Shown piece after piece: positions 1-7,541 of a DNA stretch of 29,451 nt. The DNA is from an uncultured Bacilli bacterium. GTDB taxonomy: Bacteria > Bacillota_I > Bacilli_A > RF39 > UBA660. The DNA is taken from assembly GCA_944351345.1 (NCBI GenBank), contig CALVPO010000001.1, positions 1-29,451 on the forward strand. Direction: 5' to 3'. The position numbers and the translations under genes were made by a program. Below the pieces are notes generated by a model. The model saw only the letters and a program-made list of their open reading frames with translations, had not been told where the DNA came from and did no database searches. The first letter of the stretch is position 1, and every line of letters starts with the position of its first letter.

Positions 1-438
1 TATTATTATCATTATAGCTGTATTTATTAAATAATAAATATACTTAATAATATTTAATTTAGGGTTACATTTTTTTGCATATTTATATACTTTTTTTAAT
101 GATACATGGTTATTTTCTATGAAATTTATAAATTCATATTTATATCCTAAATCTTTTAAAATTTGTTCTTGTAATTCAGCATAATAACCATATCTACATC
201 CTCCTCCTGCTTGAAAGATTACATTAGCACCTAAATTTAGGGATTCTATAAAATTTCCTAAATTATATTTAAAAGGAACACATACATAGTCTGGAGAGTA
301 TTTTGATCCTAGTTCTATTGTTTTCTTTGTTATTTTTGGAGGTACTATTACTTGTTTTTTAGTTATTTTTTTTATTAGATAACTAATTGGAATATAATAA
401 TTACCCATATGAGGAAAAGTTATCTTTTTATCAGACAT
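1..438 (-). CDS. 2-hydroxyacyl-CoA dehydratase-family protein (3' end cut by window)
   Basis: Only the first 146 codons are inside the window; the gene runs on past position 1. The start ATG overlaps the end of the upstream gene by 8 bases, so the two are probably translationally coupled. Around residues 64-105 it reads SPDYVCVPFKYNLGNF and then AGGGCRYGYYAELQ. This pair of Cys-containing motifs resembles the HgdB/BadD-like proteins annotated as acyl-CoA dehydratase activase-related. Known members either bind an iron-sulfur cluster through such cysteines or are uncharacterised partners of the BadF/HgdC activase ATPase. The actual substrate cannot be read from the sequence. The family call is from motif memory and fairly secure; a specific enzymatic role is not. 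Confidence 0.72.
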   Translation of the reverse strand, partial: MSDKKITFPHMGNYYIPISYLIKKITKKQVIVPPKITKKTIELGSKYSPDYVCVPFKYNLGNFIESLNLGANVIFQAGGGCRYGYYAELQEQILKDLGYKYEFINFIENNHVSLKKVYKYAKKCNPKLNIIKYIYYLINTAIMIII

Positions 439-1345
439 TATTACACTCTCCTTTAATTATATCAATAAAGCTTTCAATTCTTGTTTCTATACCTGTTTCA
501 TTAGTTAATTCATCTATTATAAGATTTAGGGTAGGGATAGTTACTTTTCTTATTAATAACTCATTTACTAAAGAATCAGGTCCACATGGAAAAGAGGTTA
601 TAAAAATAATTCCATCTATATATTTTTTGTAATATTCTATGGATCCTATTATTTCTTTCGAATATGTCCAATATAAGGTAGGGGATAAACTTTTGGCATA
701 TTTTTTTGATAGTTTTTTATCTATATTATCCGAATATAATATTTCTATATTAAATTTTTTTAGTAAGTTTATAATTGGTGTACCTATATAATTATCATAT
801 GTATTATATGGATGGGATACTAATAATATTTTTTTCTTTTTGCTTTTTAACTTTAATTTTTGCTCTTTTATTTTATATTTTTCATATTGTTTTTCTTTTA
901 TTTTAGCTTTTATGTAACTTATTACTACTTTTATGGGATTATTTTTTAATTTTATCCCAAGTTTAATTAAAGATATAAATTCTGGTGAATGTTTAGTTGT
1001 TTCTAAGTTATATTCTAATATATTTATATCTTTAAATAAATTTTTTACAGTATCATATGTTGCATTAAATCTAACGCAAACTTTTTCTCCTTTTCCATAA
1101 TCACATACTCTAGGTATAAGAATATAATCACATTTATTTTTTAAGTTATAGACATGACCTAAAAATATTTTTGATGATAAACATGATTCATCTATTGAAA
1201 AAATTTTACCATTTTCTATTGTTTCTTTGGTGGTTATATCACTAACTATTATCTTATATCCTAGTGTATTAAAAAAATTCTCCCATAATATTTTATAACG
1301 ATAGTAGAGAAATGCTCTGGGTATTCCTATTGTTTTATTTTTCAT
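431..1345 (-). CDS. DUF2229 / acyl-CoA dehydratase activase-related protein
   Basis: A 304-residue protein. The N-terminus MKNKTIGIPRAFLYYRYK is characteristic of the DUF2229 domain found in CoA-substrate-specific enzyme activase proteins, with Cys residues in DESCLSSK (near 55) and RVCDYGKGEKVC (near 80-90) and a late ITSFPCGPDSL motif near residue 250. These fit a cysteine-ligated metal or Fe-S site as in HgdB-type proteins. In larger family members the activase ATPase, this domain and an HgdB-like domain are fused; here they look split into separate genes, this one and the overlapping gene after it. The SD AAAGGAGAG precedes the ATG. Substrate and role are unknown. Confidence 0.75.
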   Translation of the reverse strand: MKNKTIGIPRAFLYYRYKILWENFFNTLGYKIIVSDITTKETIENGKIFSIDESCLSSKIFLGHVYNLKNKCDYILIPRVCDYGKGEKVCVRFNATYDTVKNLFKDINILEYNLETTKHSPEFISLIKLGIKLKNNPIKVVISYIKAKIKEKQYEKYKIKEQKLKLKSKKKKILLVSHPYNTYDNYIGTPIINLLKKFNIEILYSDNIDKKLSKKYAKSLSPTLYWTYSKEIIGSIEYYKKYIDGIIFITSFPCGPDSLVNELLIRKVTIPTLNLIIDELTNETGIETRIESFIDIIKGECNNV

Positions 1346-1373
1346 ATGCTCTCCTTTTCAAATTAAATATATG

Positions 1374-1397
1374 AAAAAAAGAAGAACTTTATTCTTC
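1374..1397 (-). terminator. Intrinsic terminator at the end of rpoE
   Basis: On the minus strand the inverted repeat GAAGAA/TTCTTC with a 5-nt loop overlaps the rpoE stop codon and runs straight into seven T residues (1374-1380). It would end the ywiB-argS-rpoE transcript before the dehydratase-like genes. The stem is short, so readthrough is likely. Confidence 0.6.
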
Positions 1398-1841
1398 TAA
1401 TTCATCATCATCAATAATTGTTAAATCAGCTAACTCATCATCACTATCATCGTCTATAAATGAATCTGTATCTTCTATACTATCTAGATCGTCTTCTTCT
1501 TCAATATTATCACTTATTAAGTCGTTATCTTTATCATTTTCTATATCATCTATGTTATTTTCATCATCTATATCATCTATTACTACTTTTACCTTATGAT
1601 TTTCTCTTAAGTCCCAAGTTCCATCTTCTAATAAGATAAATTCTTTTGATGTTGTTAATGATTGAAAAAAGTCAGCGATTAGATTTACATAATCATTTTC
1701 ATCTAATTCTAATAATGAACATACTTCTTTGAATAAATCAGCCGTATTCATAGTTTTTTTTGTCTCTTCTAAGTACATTTTGGCTATTTCTGTATAAGGT
1801 AATAGCTCTAATTCACTTTTTGGTATTTTATTTAATTTCAT
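1389..1841 (-). CDS. rpoE: RNA polymerase delta subunit RpoE
   Basis: A 150-residue protein with the two-part structure of the Gram-positive delta subunit. The N-terminal ~85 residues form the HARE-HTH winged-helix domain (PYTEIAKMYLEETKKTMNTA ... LLEDGTWDLRENHKV). From about residue 88 to the end the chain is almost entirely Asp/Glu with Ile/Asn/Ser, the disordered acidic tail. In Bacillus, delta lowers RNA polymerase affinity for nucleic acid, speeds recycling and sharpens promoter selectivity. The SD GTAGGAGG lies 7 nt before the ATG, and the gene starts 9 nt after the ArgS-like gene stops. The B. subtilis order ywiB-argS-rpoE is kept, but pyrG, the usual next gene, is absent. Confidence 0.95.
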   Translation of the reverse strand: MKLNKIPKSELELLPYTEIAKMYLEETKKTMNTADLFKEVCSLLELDENDYVNLIADFFQSLTTSKEFILLEDGTWDLRENHKVKVVIDDIDDENNIDDIENDKDNDLISDNIEEEDDLDSIEDTDSFIDDDSDDELADLTIIDDDELEE

Positions 1842-1850
1842 GATATCCTC

Positions 1851-3326
1851 CTACATTTCCTCTCTTGGTATTATACCAATTAAATCTAAAGAATTATTAA
1901 TTACTATCTTAATTGCTAATATTAAGTTTAATCTTTCATTGCTATATATTTCATTTTTTATTGTTATAAATTCCTTCTCATAGAAAGAATTAAATAATTT
2001 GCTTAATTCATATGCATAAGTTGTAATTAAATAAGGTTCTTCTTTTTCGCTTGCTGTTATTACAATATCTTCAAATTGATATAATTTCTTTAAAATAGTA
2101 TATGTTATTTCACTTTTTATGGTAGTAAATTTGTCTATTCTTTTTATATTTTTTTTATATTTTTCTAAGATATTACAAATTTTTGCGTTTGTTGATTCGA
2201 TATAATATATAGAATTTTTATTAGATTTTTCTAAGTGCTTATTTATATCTATTTCTAATGTTTCAGTAATTTTTTTTGAAGCAAATAGATATCTTGTAGC
2301 ATTTATTCCTATGATATTCATTATTTCAATATGAGATATATCTTTATTGTCGTTGTTAATTAATTTGGCCATTTCTAAGTTTTTTATGTCTAAAATACTG
2401 GATTTTTTTTCTAGAATGGCTAAGGCTGCTTTTAGACTATTATTTGATGATTTTTTTTGTTGTGGTAATACGTCTATTACTTTGATATAGCCTTTATTTA
2501 TTTTTGTTACATTATATGTAATATCAGATATTAGATCAGTATACTCTCCATTATTTGTTATTAATAATCTATCTTTAGAATCACCAAATATTGAGGTTTT
2601 AAGCCATAATGAGTTTTCATCTATATAACAATAATTAGTATACCTTAGCTTTGTTAATACTTCATCTACTAAGCAATTATCATATAAAGATTGTCTAGTA
2701 GTAAATATATTAAAATTTATTCTAAAAATATCTAAATCATTTTTTATATTTGAAATATTGTCTGGTATTAGTTTATTTATTTTATAAAGCTCATATATAT
2801 TATTTTTATCTTGGTAATTATCTTTACTTTTTTCACTATCACAGATATAATATTCTCTTGTTATATCATAACCACAAAAATTCATTATTCTACAAAGATT
2901 ATCCCCATATATGACTTCTCTTAACTTATTTACATCTAATGTATTATCTTGATCAGTTGTTGTAAAATCAATATTAATTTTTTGATTATGACCTGTATTA
3001 TTTCTGCCATAATTATTTTTTTTCTCTAATATATTATTAATATTTGATAGTAAATATTCTTTTTTTAGAGAAAAAGTTATAAAACCTTGATCTATTATTT
3101 CTATTTTTTCTATTAATTTTTCATTTTTTATATTTTTTATAATTAATTTAGCTGTTTCCAATGGGGATTTTTTTAGTTTTTCTGTTAATACTATTGGTAT
3201 ATTAATATAGTAATCTCCGTATTCATTATTGTTTGTTAATTCTATATTTATTTCTTTTATATCTATTTCACATATATCTTTTAAGCTATTTTTTATAGTT
3301 TCTTTTAGAGTATTTTTTATACTCAT
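1851..3326 (-). CDS. Degenerate arginyl-tRNA synthetase paralogue (predicted catalytically inactive)
   Basis: A 491-residue protein, shorter than the ~550-560 usual for ArgS, that aligns with ArgS along its length. It has an N-terminal Add-1-like domain (1-115), a Rossmann region with INIDF..., YGDNLCRIMNFCGYDITREYY (139-160) and GDSKDRLL (248-255), GINATRYLF (340-348) before the anticodon domain, a DALR-type helical domain (about 365-491) and the C-terminal PREEM in place of PERM. The catalytic signatures are gone: HIGH reads DVNK (131-134), the GADHHG-like segment reads VLPQQK (286-291) and KMSKR reads KLINN (321-325). The frame is open throughout and the SD (AGGAG) is good, so it is not a fresh pseudogene. 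A functional ArgS must be encoded elsewhere. It could be a tRNA-binding or regulatory pseudoenzyme, or a decaying duplicate. Confidence 0.82.
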   Translation of the reverse strand: MSIKNTLKETIKNSLKDICEIDIKEINIELTNNNEYGDYYINIPIVLTEKLKKSPLETAKLIIKNIKNEKLIEKIEIIDQGFITFSLKKEYLLSNINNILEKKNNYGRNNTGHNQKINIDFTTTDQDNTLDVNKLREVIYGDNLCRIMNFCGYDITREYYICDSEKSKDNYQDKNNIYELYKINKLIPDNISNIKNDLDIFRINFNIFTTRQSLYDNCLVDEVLTKLRYTNYCYIDENSLWLKTSIFGDSKDRLLITNNGEYTDLISDITYNVTKINKGYIKVIDVLPQQKKSSNNSLKAALAILEKKSSILDIKNLEMAKLINNDNKDISHIEIMNIIGINATRYLFASKKITETLEIDINKHLEKSNKNSIYYIESTNAKICNILEKYKKNIKRIDKFTTIKSEITYTILKKLYQFEDIVITASEKEEPYLITTYAYELSKLFNSFYEKEFITIKNEIYSNERLNLILAIKIVINNSLDLIGIIPREEM

Positions 3327-3328
3327 TA

Positions 3329-3694
3329 TTATTCACTCCTAACTATACAGTACTCATATTTGTTGTTAGAGTCATTTACTAAATAAATTATTCTAATTTC
3401 TTTATCAGTTACTTTTATATATAGTGTAGTTATATCTAGCTCTATAGTGTAATTAAACTCTTTTATATTATAAGTTGAAGAAATAGTTTTATTCTTCTCA
3501 AAATATATGGTATTAATTATTTCTTTATTTTCTCTTATTAAAACTAATTTAGTTGGAGAAATTATTTTTAGTATATATTTTTCGTTATTTTGTATATAAG
3601 TTATTTTATTATTGTTTTTTATAGCTTTTGTAAGGATACTATTAATATTATTTTCAGTAATATTTTTTAGGTAGCCTTTTAATTTTAATTTCGT
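3329..3694 (-). CDS. ywiB: YwiB-like DUF1934 beta-barrel protein, non-canonical ACG start
   Basis: An uninterrupted reading frame of 121 codons lies directly before the ArgS-like gene, ending 2 nt before its ATG. The product is rich in alternating hydrophobic strands (KYILKIISPTKLVLIRE, FNYTIELDITTLYIKV), as in the small DUF1934/YwiB family encoded upstream of argS in Bacillus. Identification rests mainly on position, length and strand pattern. There is no in-frame ATG, GTG or TTG. A strong SD, TTAGGAGG, lies 7 nt before an ACG codon at 3694-3692, and an in-frame TAG lies just upstream of the SD. The simplest reading is an ATG to ACG change, with start at ACG; ATT six bases earlier would be too close to the SD. 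Function of the family is unknown. Confidence 0.6.
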   Translation of the reverse strand, partial: TKLKLKGYLKNITENNINSILTKAIKNNNKITYIQNNEKYILKIISPTKLVLIRENKEIINTIYFEKNKTISSTYNIKEFNYTIELDITTLYIKVTDKEIRIIYLVNDSNNKYEYCIVRSE

Positions 3695-3727
3695 AAAAAT
3701 TCCTCCTAACTAATTAATTCAGTAGAC

Positions 3728-3736
3728 ATTATATCA
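3728..3736 (-). promoter_or_regulatory. Extended -10 promoter of the ywiB-argS-rpoE operon
   Basis: On the minus strand the sequence reads TGATATAAT, a perfect extended -10 (TGN plus TATAAT at 3733-3728), about 34 nt before the proposed ACG start. No good -35 is visible, which is usual for extended -10 promoters. Confidence 0.55.
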
Positions 3737-3830
3737 TAAGTTTTTAAAAAATAAAACTTATATTTATACTTTTTTTACTAATAATATAAATAAGAGTTAA
3801 AAATGCTTATTTTTCTTAGGAGGAGAAATT

Positions 3831-5798
3831 ATGAAATGGGTTAAAACTTTTTTAAAAATATTGAGTGGAGTTTTTTTGTTATTTTTAATATTTAATATAG
3901 TTTTTTATGCTTATTGTTTTATTACTCCTAAAATTTCTATTAATGAAAATCAGGCTTATTATTTGTATGATAGTGAAAATAAACTTATTTTTGATGAAAA
4001 TGAGGATTGGATAAAGTTAGAAAATATTAGTCCACATTTAGTTAATGCTACTATTTATACTGAAGATAAGCTTTTTTATAAACATTTAGGATTTGATTAT
4101 TTTAGAATATTAAAAGCTATTTTAAATAATATAAAAAGTATGTCATTATCTGAGGGAGCTTCTACTATTACGCAGCAGTATGCTAGAAATTTATTTTTAA
4201 GTTATGACAAAAATTGGGGAAGAAAGATTGATGAGGCTATACTAGCTGCAGAGTTAGAAACACATTATAGTAAAGATGAAATTTTGGAAGGTTACTTAAA
4301 CACTATTAATTATGGTGGAGTTTATGGGATAGAAAATGCTAGTTGGTATTATTTTGGTCATGGTGCTGATAGTTTAGACTTAGCTGAGGCTTCTATGCTT
4401 GCTGGTATTCCTCAATCTCCTTCTAATTATTCTCCGTTAGTAAATGAAGAACTTGCTAAAAAAAGACAAAAAACTGTTTTAAACTCTATGTATAAGAATG
4501 GAATTATTAATCATGAAGAGCTTATGTGGGCATATAATAAAAAGCTAAATTATTTAGGAAAGATGAAGCAAAGTAAATTGGAGAATGTTTTATATTTTAG
4601 AGATGCTGTTTTAGAAGAGCTAAATTATATTGATACAATTCCTAAATCATTAATTGAAACTGGTGGTCTTAAAATATATACTACATTAGATTCTAAAGCA
4701 CAAGAAGATTTAGAGAGTGCCATTAAAAATAATATGAATAAAGATAGTAAAATGCAAGTTGCTGGCATGATGATGAATCCTAAGACTGGAGGAGTTATGG
4801 CAATGATTGGTGGTACTGATTATTCAAATAGTCAGTTTAATAGGGCAATGAAATCAAAAAGACAAGTTGGCTCTATTATGAAACCTATACTTTATTATGC
4901 AGCTTTAAAAAATGGTTTTACTTCTGCTTCTACTTTTACTAGTGAAAAAACTACTTTTAATTTTTCTAATAATCAGACTTATATGCCCAGTAATTATAAT
5001 GATGTTTATGCTAATGGGCCTATTACAATGGGAGCGGCTATATCTTATTCTGATAATATATATGCTGTTAAGACTAATCTTTTTATGGGTGAAAATAATT
5101 TAGTTAATATGAGTGAGAGGCTTGGAATTAGAAGTAAATTAGATGCTGTTCCTTCTCTTGCACTTGGTACTAGTGAGATTAGTATGATGGAGATGGTTTC
5201 TGCGTATGGAATAATTGCAAATGGTGGTAATAGTATTAGAAGTCATTTTATTGAAAAAGTTGAAGATAAGGATGGTAATGTTTTGTATCAATATAGGTAT
5301 GATAGTGAGAATATTTTAGATTCAAGTTTGACTTATATTATTAGTGAAATGCTAACTTATACTTATGATAAGAGTTTTATTGATTATAATTATCCAACTT
5401 TAATTAGTTTACTTCCTAAAATTACAAATAAATATGCTATTAAAAGTGGTACTACTGATACTGATATGTGGATTATTGGATATAATAAAAATGCTGTCCT
5501 TTCTCTATGGAATGGATATGATGATAATAAAGCTATTGAAAATGGAGAAGGGGGATATCATAAAGATATTTGGATTGATACTATGGAGTCATACTTAAAA
5601 GATAATGATAATAGTTGGTATGATATGCCTGATGACGTTGTTGGAGTAATGGTAAATCCTATTAACGGTAAACTTGCTAAAGAAGGTGATAAATTATCTA
5701 AAATATTTTATTTTTTGAAAGGAACTGAACCTACGTTTAATAATAATGATTTAGAGAGTGTTTTTAAGGAAAATAATGAAAAAAAATATACAACTTAA
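3831..5798 (+). CDS. Class A penicillin-binding protein (bifunctional peptidoglycan synthase)
   Basis: A 655-residue membrane-anchored enzyme that polymerises glycan strands and cross-links the peptides outside the membrane. Residues 7-32 form one N-terminal transmembrane helix. The GT51 glycosyltransferase domain (about 55-225) has TEDKLFYKH with catalytic Glu78, GASTITQQYARNLFLS, the RKIDEAILAAELE block and LAGIPQSPSNYSP. The transpeptidase domain (about 290-600) has SxxK as SIMK (Ser348, Lys351), SxN as SDN (407-409) and KTG as KSGT (538-541). All motifs are present, so it should be active. The SD TTAGGAGGAG precedes the ATG. It is transcribed toward the origin, head-on to replication, unlike its neighbours, and converges on the ParB-like gene. 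It is the best evidence here for a cell wall. Confidence 0.95.
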   Translation: MKWVKTFLKILSGVFLLFLIFNIVFYAYCFITPKISINENQAYYLYDSENKLIFDENEDWIKLENISPHLVNATIYTEDKLFYKHLGFDYFRILKAILNNIKSMSLSEGASTITQQYARNLFLSYDKNWGRKIDEAILAAELETHYSKDEILEGYLNTINYGGVYGIENASWYYFGHGADSLDLAEASMLAGIPQSPSNYSPLVNEELAKKRQKTVLNSMYKNGIINHEELMWAYNKKLNYLGKMKQSKLENVLYFRDAVLEELNYIDTIPKSLIETGGLKIYTTLDSKAQEDLESAIKNNMNKDSKMQVAGMMMNPKTGGVMAMIGGTDYSNSQFNRAMKSKRQVGSIMKPILYYAALKNGFTSASTFTSEKTTFNFSNNQTYMPSNYNDVYANGPITMGAAISYSDNIYAVKTNLFMGENNLVNMSERLGIRSKLDAVPSLALGTSEISMMEMVSAYGIIANGGNSIRSHFIEKVEDKDGNVLYQYRYDSENILDSSLTYIISEMLTYTYDKSFIDYNYPTLISLLPKITNKYAIKSGTTDTDMWIIGYNKNAVLSLWNGYDDNKAIENGEGGYHKDIWIDTMESYLKDNDNSWYDMPDDVVGVMVNPINGKLAKEGDKLSKIFYFLKGTEPTFNNNDLESVFKENNEKKYTT

Positions 5799-5827
5799 AA
5801 GAAGTAGATTATTTTTCTACTTCTATT
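5797..5827. terminator. Shared terminator hairpin between convergent PBP and ParB-like genes
   Basis: GAAGTAGA (5801-5808) pairs with TCTACTTC (5816-5823) around a 7-nt loop. The 3' arm lies in the last codons of the ParB-like gene. AAAA before the stem gives a short T tract for minus-strand transcripts; the plus-strand T tract is poor. It probably serves both converging genes. Confidence 0.5.
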
Positions 5828-7299
5828 GTGATTTTATAATTTTCTTGATTGTCATCTTCTGTTATTTCTATGTTATACCCTAGAGCTTCTATATTTATTG
5901 CTAAATCTTTGATCATATTTACTATAGGGATAACATTTTTATGTTCTGTTTCTTGAGATAATGTTGAATCATCTGGTATATTTTCTGAATCTAAATCATC
6001 AGTTGTTTGATCAGTATCTTGTGAATTTTCGATGTTATTTGTATTTAATTCATTTACTTGAGGCTGGTTATTTATATTTTGAGGTTCTATTGGTGGAATG
6101 CTATAATCTGATATTGTGTTGTTGATTTCGTTATAAGTTGGAGTTAGATTATTTGTATTCATTGATTGTACTGATTCTTGTGGTTGTTGATTAATTAGAT
6201 TTGGTTGAATGTTTTGTGGAGATTGAATGTCTAAACTTTGATTTATAAATTGTCCTTGGGGTGTTTGCTGATTTTGTGATGTGTCTAAATTATTAGGGAT
6301 AGGAGACATTTGGTTTAACTTATAATTTATATCTTGCCCCTGATTAATAGATTGACTTGGCATTTCATTTATTGGAGACTGATTATTAAATGATGTTTGT
6401 ACATTGGGCATATTTATTGAAGAGGTTTGTGAATTAATTGGAGTTTGAATATTTTGGGTTAAATTTATTGGCTCTTCGTGTGAAGTATCGGTTAAATCTA
6501 TAAATGATGCTGGGGTAGGGGCTATATTATTATTAGATGGTTGGCTTGTTATATTGTTTGGAATATTTATATTTCCAATCCCTGTATTTAAATTCATATT
6601 TGTTGGTTCATCTTCTAATGATGGGAAAAATCTTCTTCCAAAGGCTGGTTCTGATTGAGACATATTCTGCTCTAGTGTTGATTGTTGTTGATTATTTGTA
6701 TTTATTTGATTATTGTTTACGAATTGATTATTATTCATATTAAATTCATTCCTTTCTTTTTTATCTAGTTCAGATAAATTAATAATATCATTATTGATAA
6801 AATTTGGCATAGAACTAGTTGAAACATCATTTTGGTTATCGAATAGTTTGGGAGGCTCTTTTTTTCGTTCTTCTTTTACTAAATTTAATTTTGCTTCAAT
6901 TCTATCTAAAGGAATTCCTAGATTTATATTTAATTTTTCTTTAGTTATATTTTGATATTCTATTGCTTTTTCGTATAAATAGCCTTCTTCTTTTCCAGTT
7001 AATTCTTTTCTTTGAACATTATCAGATATTATTAGATTTATTGCTTTTGCATCATCTATATCCAGTATTATAACTGGTATTTTTTCTATTCTTAATATTC
7101 TAGCAGCATTATATCTTCTATTTCCCAGAATTATTTCATATTGAATTCCTTTAGGTCTTACTATTAATGGTATAATTATACCATTATTTTTAATGGAATT
7201 AGTAAGATTTTCTAAACTAGTTTTTGTTTCTTCTATGTGTGGTTGAAACTCTCCTGGGATAAGTTCATTTAAGTTGATATACTTAATAGAATTATCCAT
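5809..7299 (-). CDS. ParB N-terminal-domain protein with long Asn/Gln-rich linker
   Basis: A 496-residue protein in three parts. Residues 1-100 are a ParB/Spo0J N-terminal CTP-binding-type domain with LNELIPGEFQPH, GNRRYNAAR at 59-67 (the GERR box with Asn for Glu) and DNVQRKEL (93-100). Residues ~101-145 resemble only the first helix-turn-helix of ParB (NITKEKLNINLGIPLDRIEAKLNL); the rest of the DNA-binding region is missing. Residues ~150-430 are low-complexity, dominated by Asn, Gln, Ser, Pro and Thr. The last ~60 residues (HKNVIPIVNMIKDLAINIEA to the end) form an ordered domain that could dimerise. Its position beside the rsmG end of the origin cluster is where soj-spo0J normally lie, but no parA is present. 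It may be a diverged ParB or a Noc-like accessory protein. Confidence 0.78.
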   Translation of the reverse strand: MDNSIKYINLNELIPGEFQPHIEETKTSLENLTNSIKNNGIIIPLIVRPKGIQYEIILGNRRYNAARILRIEKIPVIILDIDDAKAINLIISDNVQRKELTGKEEGYLYEKAIEYQNITKEKLNINLGIPLDRIEAKLNLVKEERKKEPPKLFDNQNDVSTSSMPNFINNDIINLSELDKKERNEFNMNNNQFVNNNQINTNNQQQSTLEQNMSQSEPAFGRRFFPSLEDEPTNMNLNTGIGNINIPNNITSQPSNNNIAPTPASFIDLTDTSHEEPINLTQNIQTPINSQTSSINMPNVQTSFNNQSPINEMPSQSINQGQDINYKLNQMSPIPNNLDTSQNQQTPQGQFINQSLDIQSPQNIQPNLINQQPQESVQSMNTNNLTPTYNEINNTISDYSIPPIEPQNINNQPQVNELNTNNIENSQDTDQTTDDLDSENIPDDSTLSQETEHKNVIPIVNMIKDLAINIEALGYNIEITEDDNQENYKITIEVEK

Positions 7300-7330
7300 A
7301 ACATCCCTCTATTCTTTTTATTATATATAT

Positions 7331-7359
7331 AGAATACACTAAAATTTTGTTTTTTTCAA
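7331..7359 (-). promoter_or_regulatory. Candidate promoter of the ParB-like gene
   Basis: On the minus strand TTGAAA (7359-7354) is followed 17 nt later by TATTCT (7336-7331), about 32 nt before the ATG. It lies between the gene and the IS30 element, so the insertion left the gene with its own promoter. Confidence 0.45.
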
Positions 7360-7369
7360 TATAAAAATA

Positions 7370-7395
7370 AAAATTTGTAAACAATTACAAATTTT
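7370..7395. repeat. Perfect 11-bp hairpin at the IS30 left flank
   Basis: AAAATTTGTAA (7370-7380) and TTACAAATTTT (7385-7395) form a perfect inverted repeat with a 4-nt loop, six bases outside the IS left end. The 3' arm with its loop bases, CAATTACAAATTTT (7382-7395), recurs exactly at 9068-9081 just outside the right end. It may be the remains of a terminator used as insertion target. Confidence 0.7.
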
Positions 7396-7401
7396 CTTAA
7401 C

Positions 7402-7421
7402 TTGCAAAAGTAAATTCCACT
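7402..7421 (+). repeat. IS30 outer inverted repeat, left
   Basis: Twenty bases identical to the reverse complement of 9043-9062. Immediately inside, TAAATTCCACT (7411-7421) can also pair with AGTGGAATTTA around 7463, making a subterminal hairpin. Confidence 0.88.
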
Positions 7422-7499
7422 CTCTTTTTTATTAACATAGAATTTATTTATACAAATAAAAAAGTGGAATTTAATTCTACAATAGTTTATAATATATAA

Positions 7500-7515
7500 A
7501 TTGATGATGCTTATT
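7500..7515 (+). repeat. IS30 inner inverted repeat, left
   Basis: ATTGATGATGCTTATT is a perfect reverse complement of 8832-8847. The match extends imperfectly outward through ATAGTTTATA and ATAGTTCATA on the two sides. These may be the real transposase-recognised ends, or ends of an older nested element. Confidence 0.75.
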
Positions 7516-7541
7516 CTTATTTTGAAAAGGAGTTGAGTATT

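Noticed and set aside
4912..5103. Leucine-rich 63-codon frame inside the PBP gene
   Set aside because: Shifted-frame shadow of a T-rich coding sequence, without SD.
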